From Anaerolineae bacterium (GTDB lineage Bacteria; Chloroflexota; Anaerolineae; JAAYZQ01), in NCBI GenBank assembly GCA_016926595.1, contig JAFGOG010000011.1, forward strand, positions 1-29,360: a stretch of 29,360 nucleotides of DNA, read 5' to 3'. Made by a program: the position numbers and the translations under genes. This document shows positions 1 through 6,544 of the stretch, piece after piece; position 1 is the first letter of the stretch, and each line of letters opens with the position of its first letter. The notes beneath the pieces are model-generated. The model was not told where the DNA came from. It ran no database searches and was given only the letters and a program-made list of their open reading frames with translations.

Positions 1-51
1 AACAGACTGCATCCTCACTACCTGCGCTTTCGATCCTATGGTGCCGCATAA
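1..51 (+). CDS. possible C-terminal tail of an upstream gene (partial)
   Basis: The first frame is open from the window edge to a TAA at 49-51 and reads NRLHPHYLRFRSYGAA. A terminator-like hairpin follows at 99-120 on the same strand, which fits the end of a plus-strand gene. Sixteen residues are too few to name a family. Frame 2 stays open a little longer but runs through the hairpin, so frame 1 is preferred. This is weak evidence. Confidence 0.25.
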   Translation, partial: NRLHPHYLRFRSYGAA

Positions 52-98
52 CCGTAGCGACAGGGACGTCGACAACGTTCTGTTGGAACATGGACCGA

Positions 99-127
99 GG
101 GTGGGGCACTAGCCCCACCCTTTGCTT
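99..127 (+). terminator. rho-independent terminator of the upstream gene
   Basis: A perfect 9-bp stem, GGGTGGGGC (99-107) and GCCCCACCC (112-120), encloses the tetraloop ACTA and is followed by TTTGCTT. It probably ends a plus-strand transcript that enters from the left of the window. Confidence 0.6.
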
Positions 128-270
128 ATGTCTGCTCCCGGCGGCAGAAGCACTATGTCACGTGCGGCAGCGACGGGGGTGGGGCCCGCTCTACCGCCCT
201 GGGCTTGCGGGTAGGACTGCGCCGTTTCGGGGCTGGAGACTTTGCCTCATTAACGGGCTTTGGCTCACAC
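128..270. other. intergenic stretch without a recognised gene
   Basis: Short open frames exist on both strands, but none has a plausible ribosome binding site or a recognisable protein family. The stretch contains G-rich tracts and leads into the promoter of the truncated thioesterase copy. Confidence 0.5.
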
Positions 271-274
271 AGGG

Positions 275-303
275 TTGCCCAAACCCACCGTCGGTGCTAT
301 CAT
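275..303 (+). promoter_or_regulatory. sigma-70 type promoter of thioesterase copy 1
   Basis: TTGCCC (275-280) and TATCAT (298-303) are separated by 17 nt, with an extended TGC just before the -10. The -35 and parts of the spacer match the promoter of the second copy at 1416-1444: ACCC, then TCG and TGC, occur at the same positions. The duplication therefore seems to include the promoter. Confidence 0.6.
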
Positions 304-335
304 CCAATCGACAGGAATAATCCGGAGAAACGATC

Positions 336-560
336 ATGCAGAAACAACCCAACTCCCGCATGTGTTTCGTCTGCGGCATCGACAATCCCATCGGCCTGCA
401 CCTGGCCTTCTACACCGACGACCAGGGCCGCTGCATCGCCCGCTTCCGGCCCCAACCGCAGCACCAGGGTTACCCCGGCCAACTGCACGGAGGCTTGATC
501 TCCACCCTACTGGACGTCCCAACCCAAATTTCTGTACTCCCTTGCGTTCTCGCTGTATGA
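336..560 (+). pseudogene. truncated PaaI-like hotdog thioesterase (copy 1)
   Basis: The first 60 codons are close in sequence to the intact thioesterase at 1469-1924. They share the QPNSRMCFVCG start, NPIGL, FYTDD and the hotdog motif LHGG-IST-LD. Similarity stops abruptly after the codon pair for Leu-Asp at about 515. An unrelated tail of 15 residues then runs to a TGA at 558-560. The lost part contains the acidic residue after LLD and the rest of the hotdog sheet, so an active enzyme is not expected. A GGAG at 324-327 lies 8 nt before the ATG, and the promoter at 275-303 is intact, so a 74-residue fragment could still be made. The most likely history is tandem duplication followed by disruption when the PIN cassette arrived or by deletion. 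Confidence 0.8.
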
Positions 561-586
561 TTGTGTATGACTGCACCAGCCGACAA

Positions 587-619
587 AAGAACCTCGACTC
601 ACTGTGAGTCGAGGTTCTT
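587..619 (-). terminator. perfect 16-bp hairpin ending the PIN cassette
   Basis: AAGAACCTCGACTCAC (587-602) and GTGAGTCGAGGTTCTT (604-619) are exact reverse complements around one T, so the real loop must be about 3-5 nt. Read on the minus strand the stem ends in GGTTCTTTT and lies 33 nt after the stop of the small PIN partner. It therefore fits as that operon's intrinsic terminator. Confidence 0.6.
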
Positions 620-651
620 CTGGACCTGGCTGCAAGACGCAGGATTGCGCG

Positions 652-873
652 TTATCGACGAGATTCAGTGTGTCCTTTTCCTCGCTTTATCTCGGATACA
701 ATATCATTCAGGGTCATGCCGGCAAACAGCTGTTGGCGTTCCTCCGTGTAGTTGCCATAACCCACAGTGAACTGATTGACAAAACGCACAGTATTTGCCG
801 GCCCAAGCTCCTGGATTAGCACTCTAATGGCCTCTTGAGTTACCTCAGCCAATGGTTTCACTTGCACGGTCAT
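652..873 (-). CDS. small partner protein of the PIN-domain gene (putative antitoxin)
   Basis: This 73-residue protein starts MTVQVKPLAEVTQEA and ends in a charged helix (MTLNDIVSEIKRGKG). Its ATG overlaps the TGA of the upstream PIN gene by the ATGA at 870-873, so the two are translationally coupled. I recall similar proteins of about 70 residues with a GYGNYTEER-like centre next to PIN proteins of this type in Chloroflexota and cyanobacteria. That makes an antitoxin role plausible, but it is inferred from context. No ribbon-helix-helix, AbrB or HTH signature can be recognised by eye. Base composition is visibly less G+C-rich than the flanking housekeeping genes, which fits a transferred cassette. 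A terminator hairpin follows at 587-619. Confidence 0.65.
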   Translation of the reverse strand: MTVQVKPLAEVTQEAIRVLIQELGPANTVRFVNQFTVGYGNYTEERQQLFAGMTLNDIVSEIKRGKGHTESRR

Positions 874-1331
874 TGCTCGATCTCCTCTATCGCTTCCAGT
901 GGCGACACCACTCTTGTCTGCAACCCCGGGATGCTTCTGGCTTTCTTGAGCAGTCTGTCATCACAGGTGCAGAATAGGTCCGCGCGGGCAGCCTCGGCCG
1001 AAGCCAAATGGAGCGCATCCAGCGGTTCGATGCTGACTGCATTCAGTTCTCTGGCCCGTTGTTCCACTTGCTCATCCAACTCGACGAATCTTGCCGCCCT
1101 CGAGAGTGTTTCGTACGCATACTCCTGCCGCGTGACGTTCGGAGTCCGCGACGTTTCATAGATCAGGACGTCCGACGAGATCAACTCGATGGCGCCTGCC
1201 TCACAAAGGGCCAAGAGGCCCAGAACGGCATCAGCCTCGAGATCGATCTCTGCTCCATCGTCGCTGCCAAAGCCTGTTCCCTCAGCCGCTGGATGTAGAA
1301 TCTGAGAAGGTCGGCTGCCTACAACAATCAT
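870..1331 (-). CDS. PIN-domain protein, VapC-like putative toxin with atypical N-terminus
   Basis: PIN-domain proteins are metal-dependent ribonucleases. The body matches the family well: a helix LEADAVLGLLALCEAG, the strand IELISSDVLIYE, the motif PLDALHLASAEAARAD and the final TCDDRLLKKA, which supply the downstream acidic residues. The N-terminus does not. PIN proteins normally begin with a strand ending in a catalytic Asp, whereas the only in-frame ATG here gives MIVVGSRPSQIL with Gly at that place, followed by an unusual segment to about residue 32. The frame can be extended upstream to a TTG at 1358, but that does not restore the Asp. A promoter-like TTGTCA-17-TATGAT overlaps the ATG itself. 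The gene may be 5'-frameshifted or decayed, or may start at an unrecognised codon. It lies just upstream of, and overlaps, its small partner. Confidence 0.65.
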   Translation of the reverse strand: MIVVGSRPSQILHPAAEGTGFGSDDGAEIDLEADAVLGLLALCEAGAIELISSDVLIYETSRTPNVTRQEYAYETLSRAARFVELDEQVEQRARELNAVSIEPLDALHLASAEAARADLFCTCDDRLLKKARSIPGLQTRVVSPLEAIEEIEQ

Positions 1332-1355
1332 ACCACGAAGCACGCTTTTTGACAA
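1327..1355 (-). promoter_or_regulatory. promoter-like sequence of the PIN cassette
   Basis: On the minus strand TTGTCA (1350-1355) is followed after 17 nt by TATGAT (1327-1332). It points into the PIN gene. Its -10 contains the ATG at 1331, which would place the transcript start inside the annotated coding region. It may be coincidental, or the gene may start further in. Confidence 0.4.
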
Positions 1356-1415
1356 CAAGACAGCTCGCGGTCAACTTCCCATCGTGGAACCCAACGAGAT
1401 TCGAATGGGAGACGT

Positions 1416-1444
1416 TTGCCCGTACCCGATATCGATGCTATAAT
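1416..1444 (+). promoter_or_regulatory. promoter of intact thioesterase copy 2
   Basis: TTGCCC (1416-1421), a 17-nt spacer ending in TGC, and a perfect TATAAT (1439-1444) form an extended -10 promoter. The transcript would start near 1451, giving a short leader that contains the ribosome binding site AAGGAGG (1455-1461). Confidence 0.75.
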
Positions 1445-1468
1445 GCAGAGGCGCAAGGAGGCACAATC

Positions 1469-1924
1469 ATGGAAAAACAACCCAACTCGCGCATGTGTTT
1501 CGTGTGCGGTATCGAGAACCCCATCGGCCTCAAGCTCAAGTTCTACACCGACGACGAGGGCCGATGCATCGCCCACTTTCATCCCGGGCCGGAGCACCAG
1601 GGCTATCCGGGGCACCTGCACGGGGGAATTATATCAACCATACTAGATGAGACCATGGGCCGAGTTTTGACCAATCAGGATGTGTGGGCCATGACCGGCC
1701 GCCTGGAGATCAGGTTCACCAAGCCGGTGCCGTTGGACCAGGAACTGACCATCGTCGGCGAGCTGACCCGCAGTCGCTCGCGGGCGTACGAAGCCAGAGG
1801 CGAAATCCGGCTGCCCGATGGCACCGTGTTGGTCCAAGGCAGCGGCATCTACGTCCGTATCCCCGACGAAATGGTGGAAAAGGCCAAATCGGCCCTCGAC
1901 TTTTGGCAGGTAGTGCCCGATTGA
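1469..1924 (+). CDS. PaaI-like hotdog-fold thioesterase (copy 2, intact)
   Basis: A 151-residue single-domain hotdog protein of the PaaI/YbgC-like superfamily, which hydrolyses acyl-CoA or related thioesters in the cytoplasm. It begins with a CFVCGIENPIGL motif typical of one PaaI branch. The hotdog signature HGGIISTILDETMG lies at about residues 51-64 and is followed by the strand-rich half (TGRLEIRFTKPVPLDQ, LTIVGELTRSRSRAYEARGEI). Length fits the family. The ATG at 1469 is chosen because AAGGAGG lies 7 nt upstream and the promoter ends at 1444. An upstream in-frame start at 1349 would precede the promoter. The gene ends 11 nt before the ROK kinase, whose ribosome binding site follows immediately, so the two are probably cotranscribed. 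The substrate cannot be told from sequence. Confidence 0.9.
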   Translation: MEKQPNSRMCFVCGIENPIGLKLKFYTDDEGRCIAHFHPGPEHQGYPGHLHGGIISTILDETMGRVLTNQDVWAMTGRLEIRFTKPVPLDQELTIVGELTRSRSRAYEARGEIRLPDGTVLVQGSGIYVRIPDEMVEKAKSALDFWQVVPD

Positions 1925-1935
1925 AAGGGGGTAAA

Positions 1936-2928
1936 ATGGCCAAGAAGAAACACCTGGCGGGATCGCATGTCGTCGGCATTGACCTGGGTGGCACCAAGAT
2001 CCTGGCCGCCGTCGTGGACGACGACGGCCGCATCGTGGCCGAGGCAAAGGTCAAAACCCGTCCGGAAAACGGACCGGACGCGGTGATCGAGCGCATGGCC
2101 CAGGCAGCCCAAGAGGCAGTCCACAGGCTCAAGCTGGACTGGGACGCTATCCGTGGAGTAGGTGTCGGCGCGCCAGGGCCGGTGGATCCCAACGCCGGGG
2201 TTGTACACCACACCCCCAACCTGCCCGGCTGGGAAGAGGTGCCGCTGGCCTCACAGCTTGGCGAATCCCTGGGCGTGCCAGCTTTCCTGGAGAATGACGT
2301 AAACCTGGGCACGTTGGGCGAGTACATGATGGGCGCCGGCCAGGGGACAAAGGACATGGTCGGCATCTTTGTCGGCACAGGAATAGGCGGCGGGCTCATC
2401 CTCGACGGGAAACTGCACAGCGGCTCCCGCTACGCCGCAGCCGAGATTGGCCACGTGATCCTGCTGGCCGATGGGCCGGTGTGCGGCTGCGGCAAGCGGG
2501 GCTGCGTCGAGGCGCTGGCCAGCCGCACGGCCATCGAGCGCGACATCTGGCTGGGCATCGGCGCAGGGCGCACAAGCCTCATTCCCGAGCTGACCGGCGG
2601 CGATCCCGAGCGGTTGACCAGCGGCGTGCTGGCCCAGGCGATGCGCGAAGGCGACCCGCTGGTGTCCGAGATCGTGGCCCGGGCACAGTGGTACCTGGGC
2701 CTGCTGACCGCCTCGATCGTGAACCTGCTCGATCCGGAGATGATCGTCTTTGGCGGCGGGCTGATGGAAGCGCTGGGCGATGAATTCCTATCCCCCATCC
2801 GCGTCACGGCCCGCCAGTACTTTATCCAGCAAGCAGGCGCCGACAGGGTGCGCATCATCGCCGCCAAGCTGGGCGATCATGCCGGGGTGCTGGGTGCGGC
2901 AGCGCTGGCCCGCCAGAAAGCCAAATAA
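1936..2928 (+). CDS. ROK-family sugar kinase (glucokinase-like)
   Basis: A 330-residue cytosolic ROK kinase that phosphorylates a hexose or related sugar with ATP. Visible signatures are the phosphate-1 motif GIDLGGTK (residues 14-21), GAPGPVD, catalytic Asp121 in LENDVN, the second phosphate motif VGTGIGGG (147-154), and the ROK zinc site GHV-x-CGCGKRGCVE with His173, Cys183, Cys185 and Cys190. The adenosine-side motif VFGGG lies near residue 274. Length and motif order match glucokinases of this family. N-acetylmannosamine kinases share all of these features, so the sugar is not certain. The ATG at 1936 is preceded by AAAGGGGG (1924-1931). It directly follows the thioesterase and has no recognisable promoter of its own, suggesting a two-gene operon. 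Confidence 0.92.
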   Translation: MAKKKHLAGSHVVGIDLGGTKILAAVVDDDGRIVAEAKVKTRPENGPDAVIERMAQAAQEAVHRLKLDWDAIRGVGVGAPGPVDPNAGVVHHTPNLPGWEEVPLASQLGESLGVPAFLENDVNLGTLGEYMMGAGQGTKDMVGIFVGTGIGGGLILDGKLHSGSRYAAAEIGHVILLADGPVCGCGKRGCVEALASRTAIERDIWLGIGAGRTSLIPELTGGDPERLTSGVLAQAMREGDPLVSEIVARAQWYLGLLTASIVNLLDPEMIVFGGGLMEALGDEFLSPIRVTARQYFIQQAGADRVRIIAAKLGDHAGVLGAAALARQKAK

Positions 2929-2943
2929 CAGCCCGACCACGTA

Positions 2944-2964
2944 GGGGCGCACTGCCGTGCGCCC
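2944..2964. repeat. short GC-rich palindrome, dispersed-repeat-like
   Basis: GGGCGCAC (2945-2952), loop TGCC, GTGCGCCC (2957-2964) form an 8-bp hairpin 16 nt after the ROK stop. The run GTAGGGGCGCA resembles short palindromic elements scattered between Chloroflexota genes. There is no T tract, so termination would be weak. Confidence 0.5.
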
Positions 2965-2976
2965 ACGTCCACATTC

Positions 2977-3005
2977 TTGCCTTTCGGCAGTAAGTGCGGT
3001 ATAAT
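2977..3005 (+). promoter_or_regulatory. promoter of the slipin gene
   Basis: TTGCCT (2977-2982) and TATAAT (3000-3005) are separated by exactly 17 nt. The transcript should start near 3012, about 36 nt before the ATG. Confidence 0.75.
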
Positions 3006-3047
3006 GCTCCTATCACTTGCGCGAGTGCGCAAAATAAGGGGGGTACA

Positions 3048-3815
3048 ATGGCAGATCTGTCTTTCACGCTCATCGCTGTCCTTTCTCTACTGGCGCTCAT
3101 TTTCTTCATGGCCGTAAAGGTCATCCAGGAATATGAGCGCGGCGTCGTCTTTCGCCTTGGCCGCGTGCAGAGGCCGGAGAGGAAACCGGGACTGAGGCTC
3201 ATCATCCCGATCATAGATCGGATGATCAAGGTGGACCAGCGGGTGGTAACTCTGGACATCCCAGCCCAGGAGGCGATCACTCGCGACAATGTGACCGTCA
3301 AAGTCAATGCAGTCTGCTATTTCAGGATCGTCAACCCGATCGACGCCATCGTCAACGTCGAAGATTATCGCCGGGCCACCTTCCAGATCGCCCAGACCAG
3401 CCTGCGATCGGTCCTGGGCCAGTCGGACCTGGACGAGCTGCTCATCCACCGCGACGAGATCAACCAGCGGCTGCAGAAGATCATCGACGAGCAAACAGAG
3501 CCGTGGGGCATCAAGGTCAGCATCGTCGAGGTCAAGGACGTCGAGCTGCCCGACACGATGAAGCGGGCCATGGCCCGCCAGGCGGAAGCCGAGCGCGAAA
3601 AGCGGGCCAAGATCATCCACGCCGAGGGCGAATTCCAAGCCGCTCAGCAGCTCCAGAACGCGGCGTCGGTTATCGCCCAGCAACCGACCGCCATCCAGCT
3701 CCGCTACCTGCAGACGCTGACCGAGATCGCGGTGGAAAAGAACTCGACGATCATCTTCCCGGTGCCGATCGAGTTCCTCAAGAGCCTGGGCAGTATGCTC
3801 AAACCTAAGGAATAA
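3048..3815 (+). CDS. slipin / stomatin-like SPFH-domain membrane protein
   Basis: A 255-residue member of the SPFH (stomatin, prohibitin, flotillin, HflK/C) superfamily. These proteins oligomerise at the inner face of the membrane, organise microdomains and often modulate membrane proteases. Residues 5-22 form one hydrophobic anchor. The SPFH domain follows, starting [17 protein letters not shown] and including [19 protein letters not shown] and the helix [16 protein letters not shown] charged helical segment ([21 protein letters not shown]) leads to a C-terminal tail. Length is typical of bacterial slipins. The ATG at 3048 has a GGGGGG-rich ribosome binding site (3037-3043) and sits downstream of the promoter at 2977-3005. 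The usual partner, an NfeD-like membrane protease, is not adjacent: the next gene is convergent. Confidence 0.93.
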   Translation: MADLSFTLIAVLSLLALIFFMAVKVIQEYERGVVFRLGRVQRPERKPGLRLIIPIIDRMIKVDQRVVTLDIPAQEAITRDNVTVKVNAVCYFRIVNPIDAIVNVEDYRRATFQIAQTSLRSVLGQSDLDELLIHRDEINQRLQKIIDEQTEPWGIKVSIVEVKDVELPDTMKRAMARQAEAEREKRAKIIHAEGEFQAAQQLQNAASVIAQQPTAIQLRYLQTLTEIAVEKNSTIIFPVPIEFLKSLGSMLKPKE

Positions 3816-3834
3816 GGGCTACCCAACAGACAGC

Positions 3835-3870
3835 AACAGACTTCCGAAGCCCTGACCTCGGAAGTCTGTT
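3835..3870. terminator. bidirectional terminator between convergent genes
   Basis: AACAGACTTCCGA (3835-3847) and TCGGAAGTCTGTT (3858-3870) form a perfect 13-bp stem with a 10-nt loop, directly between the slipin stop and the stop of the convergent glycosyltransferase gene. T tracts are short on both sides, so strength is uncertain. Confidence 0.65.
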
Positions 3871-5430
3871 TCATTGTTGCTGCTGCCGCGCATGCTCCCG
3901 CCATGCCTGGATGGCCAGCCACAGGCCGCAGGCAGCGATAGGCAACGCGCTCAAAAATGCCACGCCCCACGGCGGCAGACGGCTGGCAACCAACTCTGCA
4001 CCGAACGGGAAGTAGAGCAGCGGCGCCAGCACGCAAAACAGCACCGCCAGGCACCGGCGCCGGCCAAAGCAAGCCTCACCCACCACCGCAGCCGGGATCA
4101 TCAGCCAGGCAAGATACCAGGGCAAGAACTGCAAGCCGACAAACAGCAGATAGAACAACATGACATCAAAACTGGCCCGCACCAGGCCATCATAGCGCTG
4201 CCTGTCGTCTGCCAAGCGAGCCGAACGGCTCACAGCATATAACCGGACAAGGTAGAACGGGGCGAAAACCAGGCCCGTAGCCAGCTTGACCATCTGAACC
4301 CAGGACGCGGCGCTGTCCGGCCAGAGACTTGACAGGCTGTGGATGGCCAAGCTGGCCAGCGAGTTGCCATAGATATCGCTCTGGGCGACCAGGCCCTGAA
4401 GAGTTGCCGTCCCGACCCAGAAGGGAGCGTAGGCTGCTACCACCGTCGCGAGGACCAGCAAGGCGATGGCCGTTGCCTGCCTGAGGCGAGCCAGCCGCGG
4501 CTTGACCTGAGCCAGCAGCCATAGGGCCGCCAGCGGCAGCCACAACACAGCCACCGCTTTGATCAAAGCGGCGGCCGCCAAACAGAGAATGGCCCACAAC
4601 CCTCGACCGCCCGACTTGGCCTCGCTTCGGGGATTGTCCAGGCTCAACAGAAAAAAAGCAAGCAGTACCAGTACTGCAACCGCCGCGTCGTTGTGGCCGT
4701 TGCCCACCAGCTCGTACAGCAACAGCGGATTCCAGGCATAGAACAGCGCGCCCACCACGCGGTACTCTGGCGCCACGCGCTTTAGGATGCCGTATACCAG
4801 TGCAGAACTTGCCAGGTGCAGCCCGGCGGCCAGCCCTTTGAACAGGAACAGGTTGAGCAAAAGCTGGTCGCGCGTCAGCCAGCCCAGCAGAGCGCTGATC
4901 ACCACCCACAGCGGGCCGTAGCCGCACGTCACCGGCAGGTTGGGGAAGGTCACGGTGAAGTAAAAGGGATCCCCGGCAAACTCCCCGGCCATGTGCACAA
5001 ATGGGTTCTGGTCCAGGACCGCCGTGACCCGTCCCAGGAAGGCATAGGTATACAAGTCGGACGCGGTGAGAGGCTGGACAGGGATCAACAACAGGCAAAA
5101 GATGAAAGTCCAAGCCATCACCGGCCACAGGCCGCCGGCCGGCCACCGAAGGGGCGGGGCCGCCTGCTCCTGGCAACCTGCGCCCTCCGACTGCGCCTGG
5201 CGCGCCAAGCGGCAGGCCAACCAGTAGAGCCCAAACAACCCACCCAAGGCCAGGTAGAACAGGATGCCGCGCCATGGCTCTCTGGCGGCAAAGGCATAGA
5301 TCTCGTCCTCGACGCGGAGATAGTTGGCAGGGAGCCAGTAGGGAAGGGCAAAAGCCAGCAGATAGAAAAGAGCGCTGGTCAGGCCTAGAAAAAACAGAGA
5401 TCTCTGGGGACGCAGGCGAGAGCGCAACAT
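3871..5430 (-). CDS. GT-C fold polyprenol-phosphate-dependent glycosyltransferase
   Basis: A 519-residue, strongly hydrophobic protein with roughly eleven to thirteen membrane segments. It resembles GT-C enzymes of the MptB/GT87 type, which move a sugar from a polyprenyl-phosphate donor to a growing glycan or lipid on the outer face of the membrane. Signatures are an acidic first-loop motif ASDLYTYAFLGR (Asp125), the conserved CGYGPLW (169-175), and YAWNPLLLYELVGNGHND (residues 231-248), typical of this group. A low-complexity charged insert lies at about 77-95. The acceptor is unknown. It follows ruvB by 31 nt on the same strand, so the pair may share the ruvB promoter. No strong Shine-Dalgarno sequence is seen before the ATG at 5430. 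A bidirectional terminator lies downstream. Confidence 0.8.
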   Translation of the reverse strand: MLRSRLRPQRSLFFLGLTSALFYLLAFALPYWLPANYLRVEDEIYAFAAREPWRGILFYLALGGLFGLYWLACRLARQAQSEGAGCQEQAAPPLRWPAGGLWPVMAWTFIFCLLLIPVQPLTASDLYTYAFLGRVTAVLDQNPFVHMAGEFAGDPFYFTVTFPNLPVTCGYGPLWVVISALLGWLTRDQLLLNLFLFKGLAAGLHLASSALVYGILKRVAPEYRVVGALFYAWNPLLLYELVGNGHNDAAVAVLVLLAFFLLSLDNPRSEAKSGGRGLWAILCLAAAALIKAVAVLWLPLAALWLLAQVKPRLARLRQATAIALLVLATVVAAYAPFWVGTATLQGLVAQSDIYGNSLASLAIHSLSSLWPDSAASWVQMVKLATGLVFAPFYLVRLYAVSRSARLADDRQRYDGLVRASFDVMLFYLLFVGLQFLPWYLAWLMIPAAVVGEACFGRRRCLAVLFCVLAPLLYFPFGAELVASRLPPWGVAFLSALPIAACGLWLAIQAWREHARQQQQ

Positions 5431-5461
5431 GGCAAGGTCAGCCCTGATGCCGCCCCCCTAT

Positions 5462-6481
5462 TCAGAACAGGCCGGGCTGCACCTGCGGTTCGTAGGGAAT
5501 GCCCAGGTGCTCATACGCACGTCGAGTGGCGACGCGGCCACGCGGCGTCCGGTCCAGGAAACCGAGCTGCAGCAGGTATGGCTCGACCACGTCCATGATC
5601 GTGTCTGGCTCCTCCGACAGGGCCGCGGCGATCGTTTCCAGGCCCACCGGGCCGCCGTCGAATTTGTCGACGATGGTCCGCATCACCCGCCGGTCGATGT
5701 CGTCCAGGCCCAGCGGATCGACGTCCATCAGCGACAGGGCCTCATCGGCCACCGTCCGGGTAATGGCGCCGCCGGCTCGGACCTGGGCGTAATCGCGCAC
5801 CCGCTTCAGCAGGCGGTTGGCCACGCGCGGCGTGCCCCGCGCCCGCCTGGCAATCTCCTCCACGCCTTCCCGGTCGATCACCACGCCCAAAATGCTGGCC
5901 GAACGATTGACGATCGTCTGCATCGACTCCAGGTCGTAAAAATCGAGCCGATAGACCGCGCCAAAGCGCGAACGCAGGGGAGCCGTCATCAGCGCCAGAC
6001 GGGTGGTAGCGCCGATAACGGTAAACTTGGGCAGCTTGAGCCGGATGCTCCGCGCACCCGGCCCCTTGCCGATCACAATGTCGAGGGCAAAATCCTCCAT
6101 AGCCGGGTATAGCACCTCTTCCACCACCCGACCAAGCCGGTGCACCTCGTCGATGAACAGCACGTCGCCCTGGTGGAGGTTGGTCAGAATGGCTGCCAGG
6201 TCGCCAGCCCGCTCGATGGCCGGCCCGGCGGTGATCTTGCAGCCGACGCCCATCTCGTTGGCCAGGACGTAAGCCAACGTCGACTTGCCCAGGCCCGGCG
6301 GCCCGTAGATCAATACATGATCCAGTGGTTCGCCCCGCCCCATGGCTGCCTCAATCAGGATCCGCAGATTCTCCTTGATCCGCTCCTGGCCAATATACTC
6401 ATCCAGGCGCTGGGGACGCAGGCTGACGTCCAGCCCTACTTCTTCGACCTTTTTCCTGGGAGAGATAACCCGCTCTGTCAT
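5462..6481 (-). CDS. ruvB: Holliday junction branch migration helicase RuvB
   Basis: RuvB is the hexameric AAA+ motor that, with RuvA, drives Holliday-junction branch migration in recombinational repair. All domains are present in 339 residues. The N-terminal segment is [12 protein letters not shown]. Walker A is GPPGLGKST (60-68), where most RuvB proteins have GKTT. Walker B is LFIDEVHRL with Asp111-Glu112. Sensor 1 is GATTR, the arginine-finger region is LRSRFG near residue 172, and the sensor-2 segment is [16 protein letters not shown]. The C-terminal winged-helix domain contains [17 protein letters not shown]. The ATG at 6481 has GAGG six nt upstream and a promoter at 6503-6530. ruvA and ruvC are not in the window. 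Confidence 0.97.
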   Translation of the reverse strand: MTERVISPRKKVEEVGLDVSLRPQRLDEYIGQERIKENLRILIEAAMGRGEPLDHVLIYGPPGLGKSTLAYVLANEMGVGCKITAGPAIERAGDLAAILTNLHQGDVLFIDEVHRLGRVVEEVLYPAMEDFALDIVIGKGPGARSIRLKLPKFTVIGATTRLALMTAPLRSRFGAVYRLDFYDLESMQTIVNRSASILGVVIDREGVEEIARRARGTPRVANRLLKRVRDYAQVRAGGAITRTVADEALSLMDVDPLGLDDIDRRVMRTIVDKFDGGPVGLETIAAALSEEPDTIMDVVEPYLLQLGFLDRTPRGRVATRRAYEHLGIPYEPQVQPGLF

Positions 6482-6502
6482 GCTGCGCCTCGCATCACCC
6501 GC

Positions 6503-6530
6503 ATTATACCAGAAGTAACGCAGGATGCAA
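6503..6530 (-). promoter_or_regulatory. promoter of ruvB
   Basis: On the minus strand TTGCAT (6525-6530) is followed after 16 nt by a perfect TATAAT (6503-6508). The transcript would start about 15 nt before the ATG. No LexA-like palindrome was recognised around it. Confidence 0.65.
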
Positions 6531-6544
6531 GCTCGAAATCTGCC

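Noticed and set aside
515..1400. Direct repeats (target-site duplication) flanking the PIN cassette
   Set aside because: Only a 7-nt shared word (AACCCAA) was found near the two edges, which is not convincing at these distances.
1349..1468. Longer thioesterase starting at 1349
   Set aside because: The extension would precede the promoter and the AAGGAGG at 1455. Copy 1 also begins at the equivalent of the ATG at 1469.
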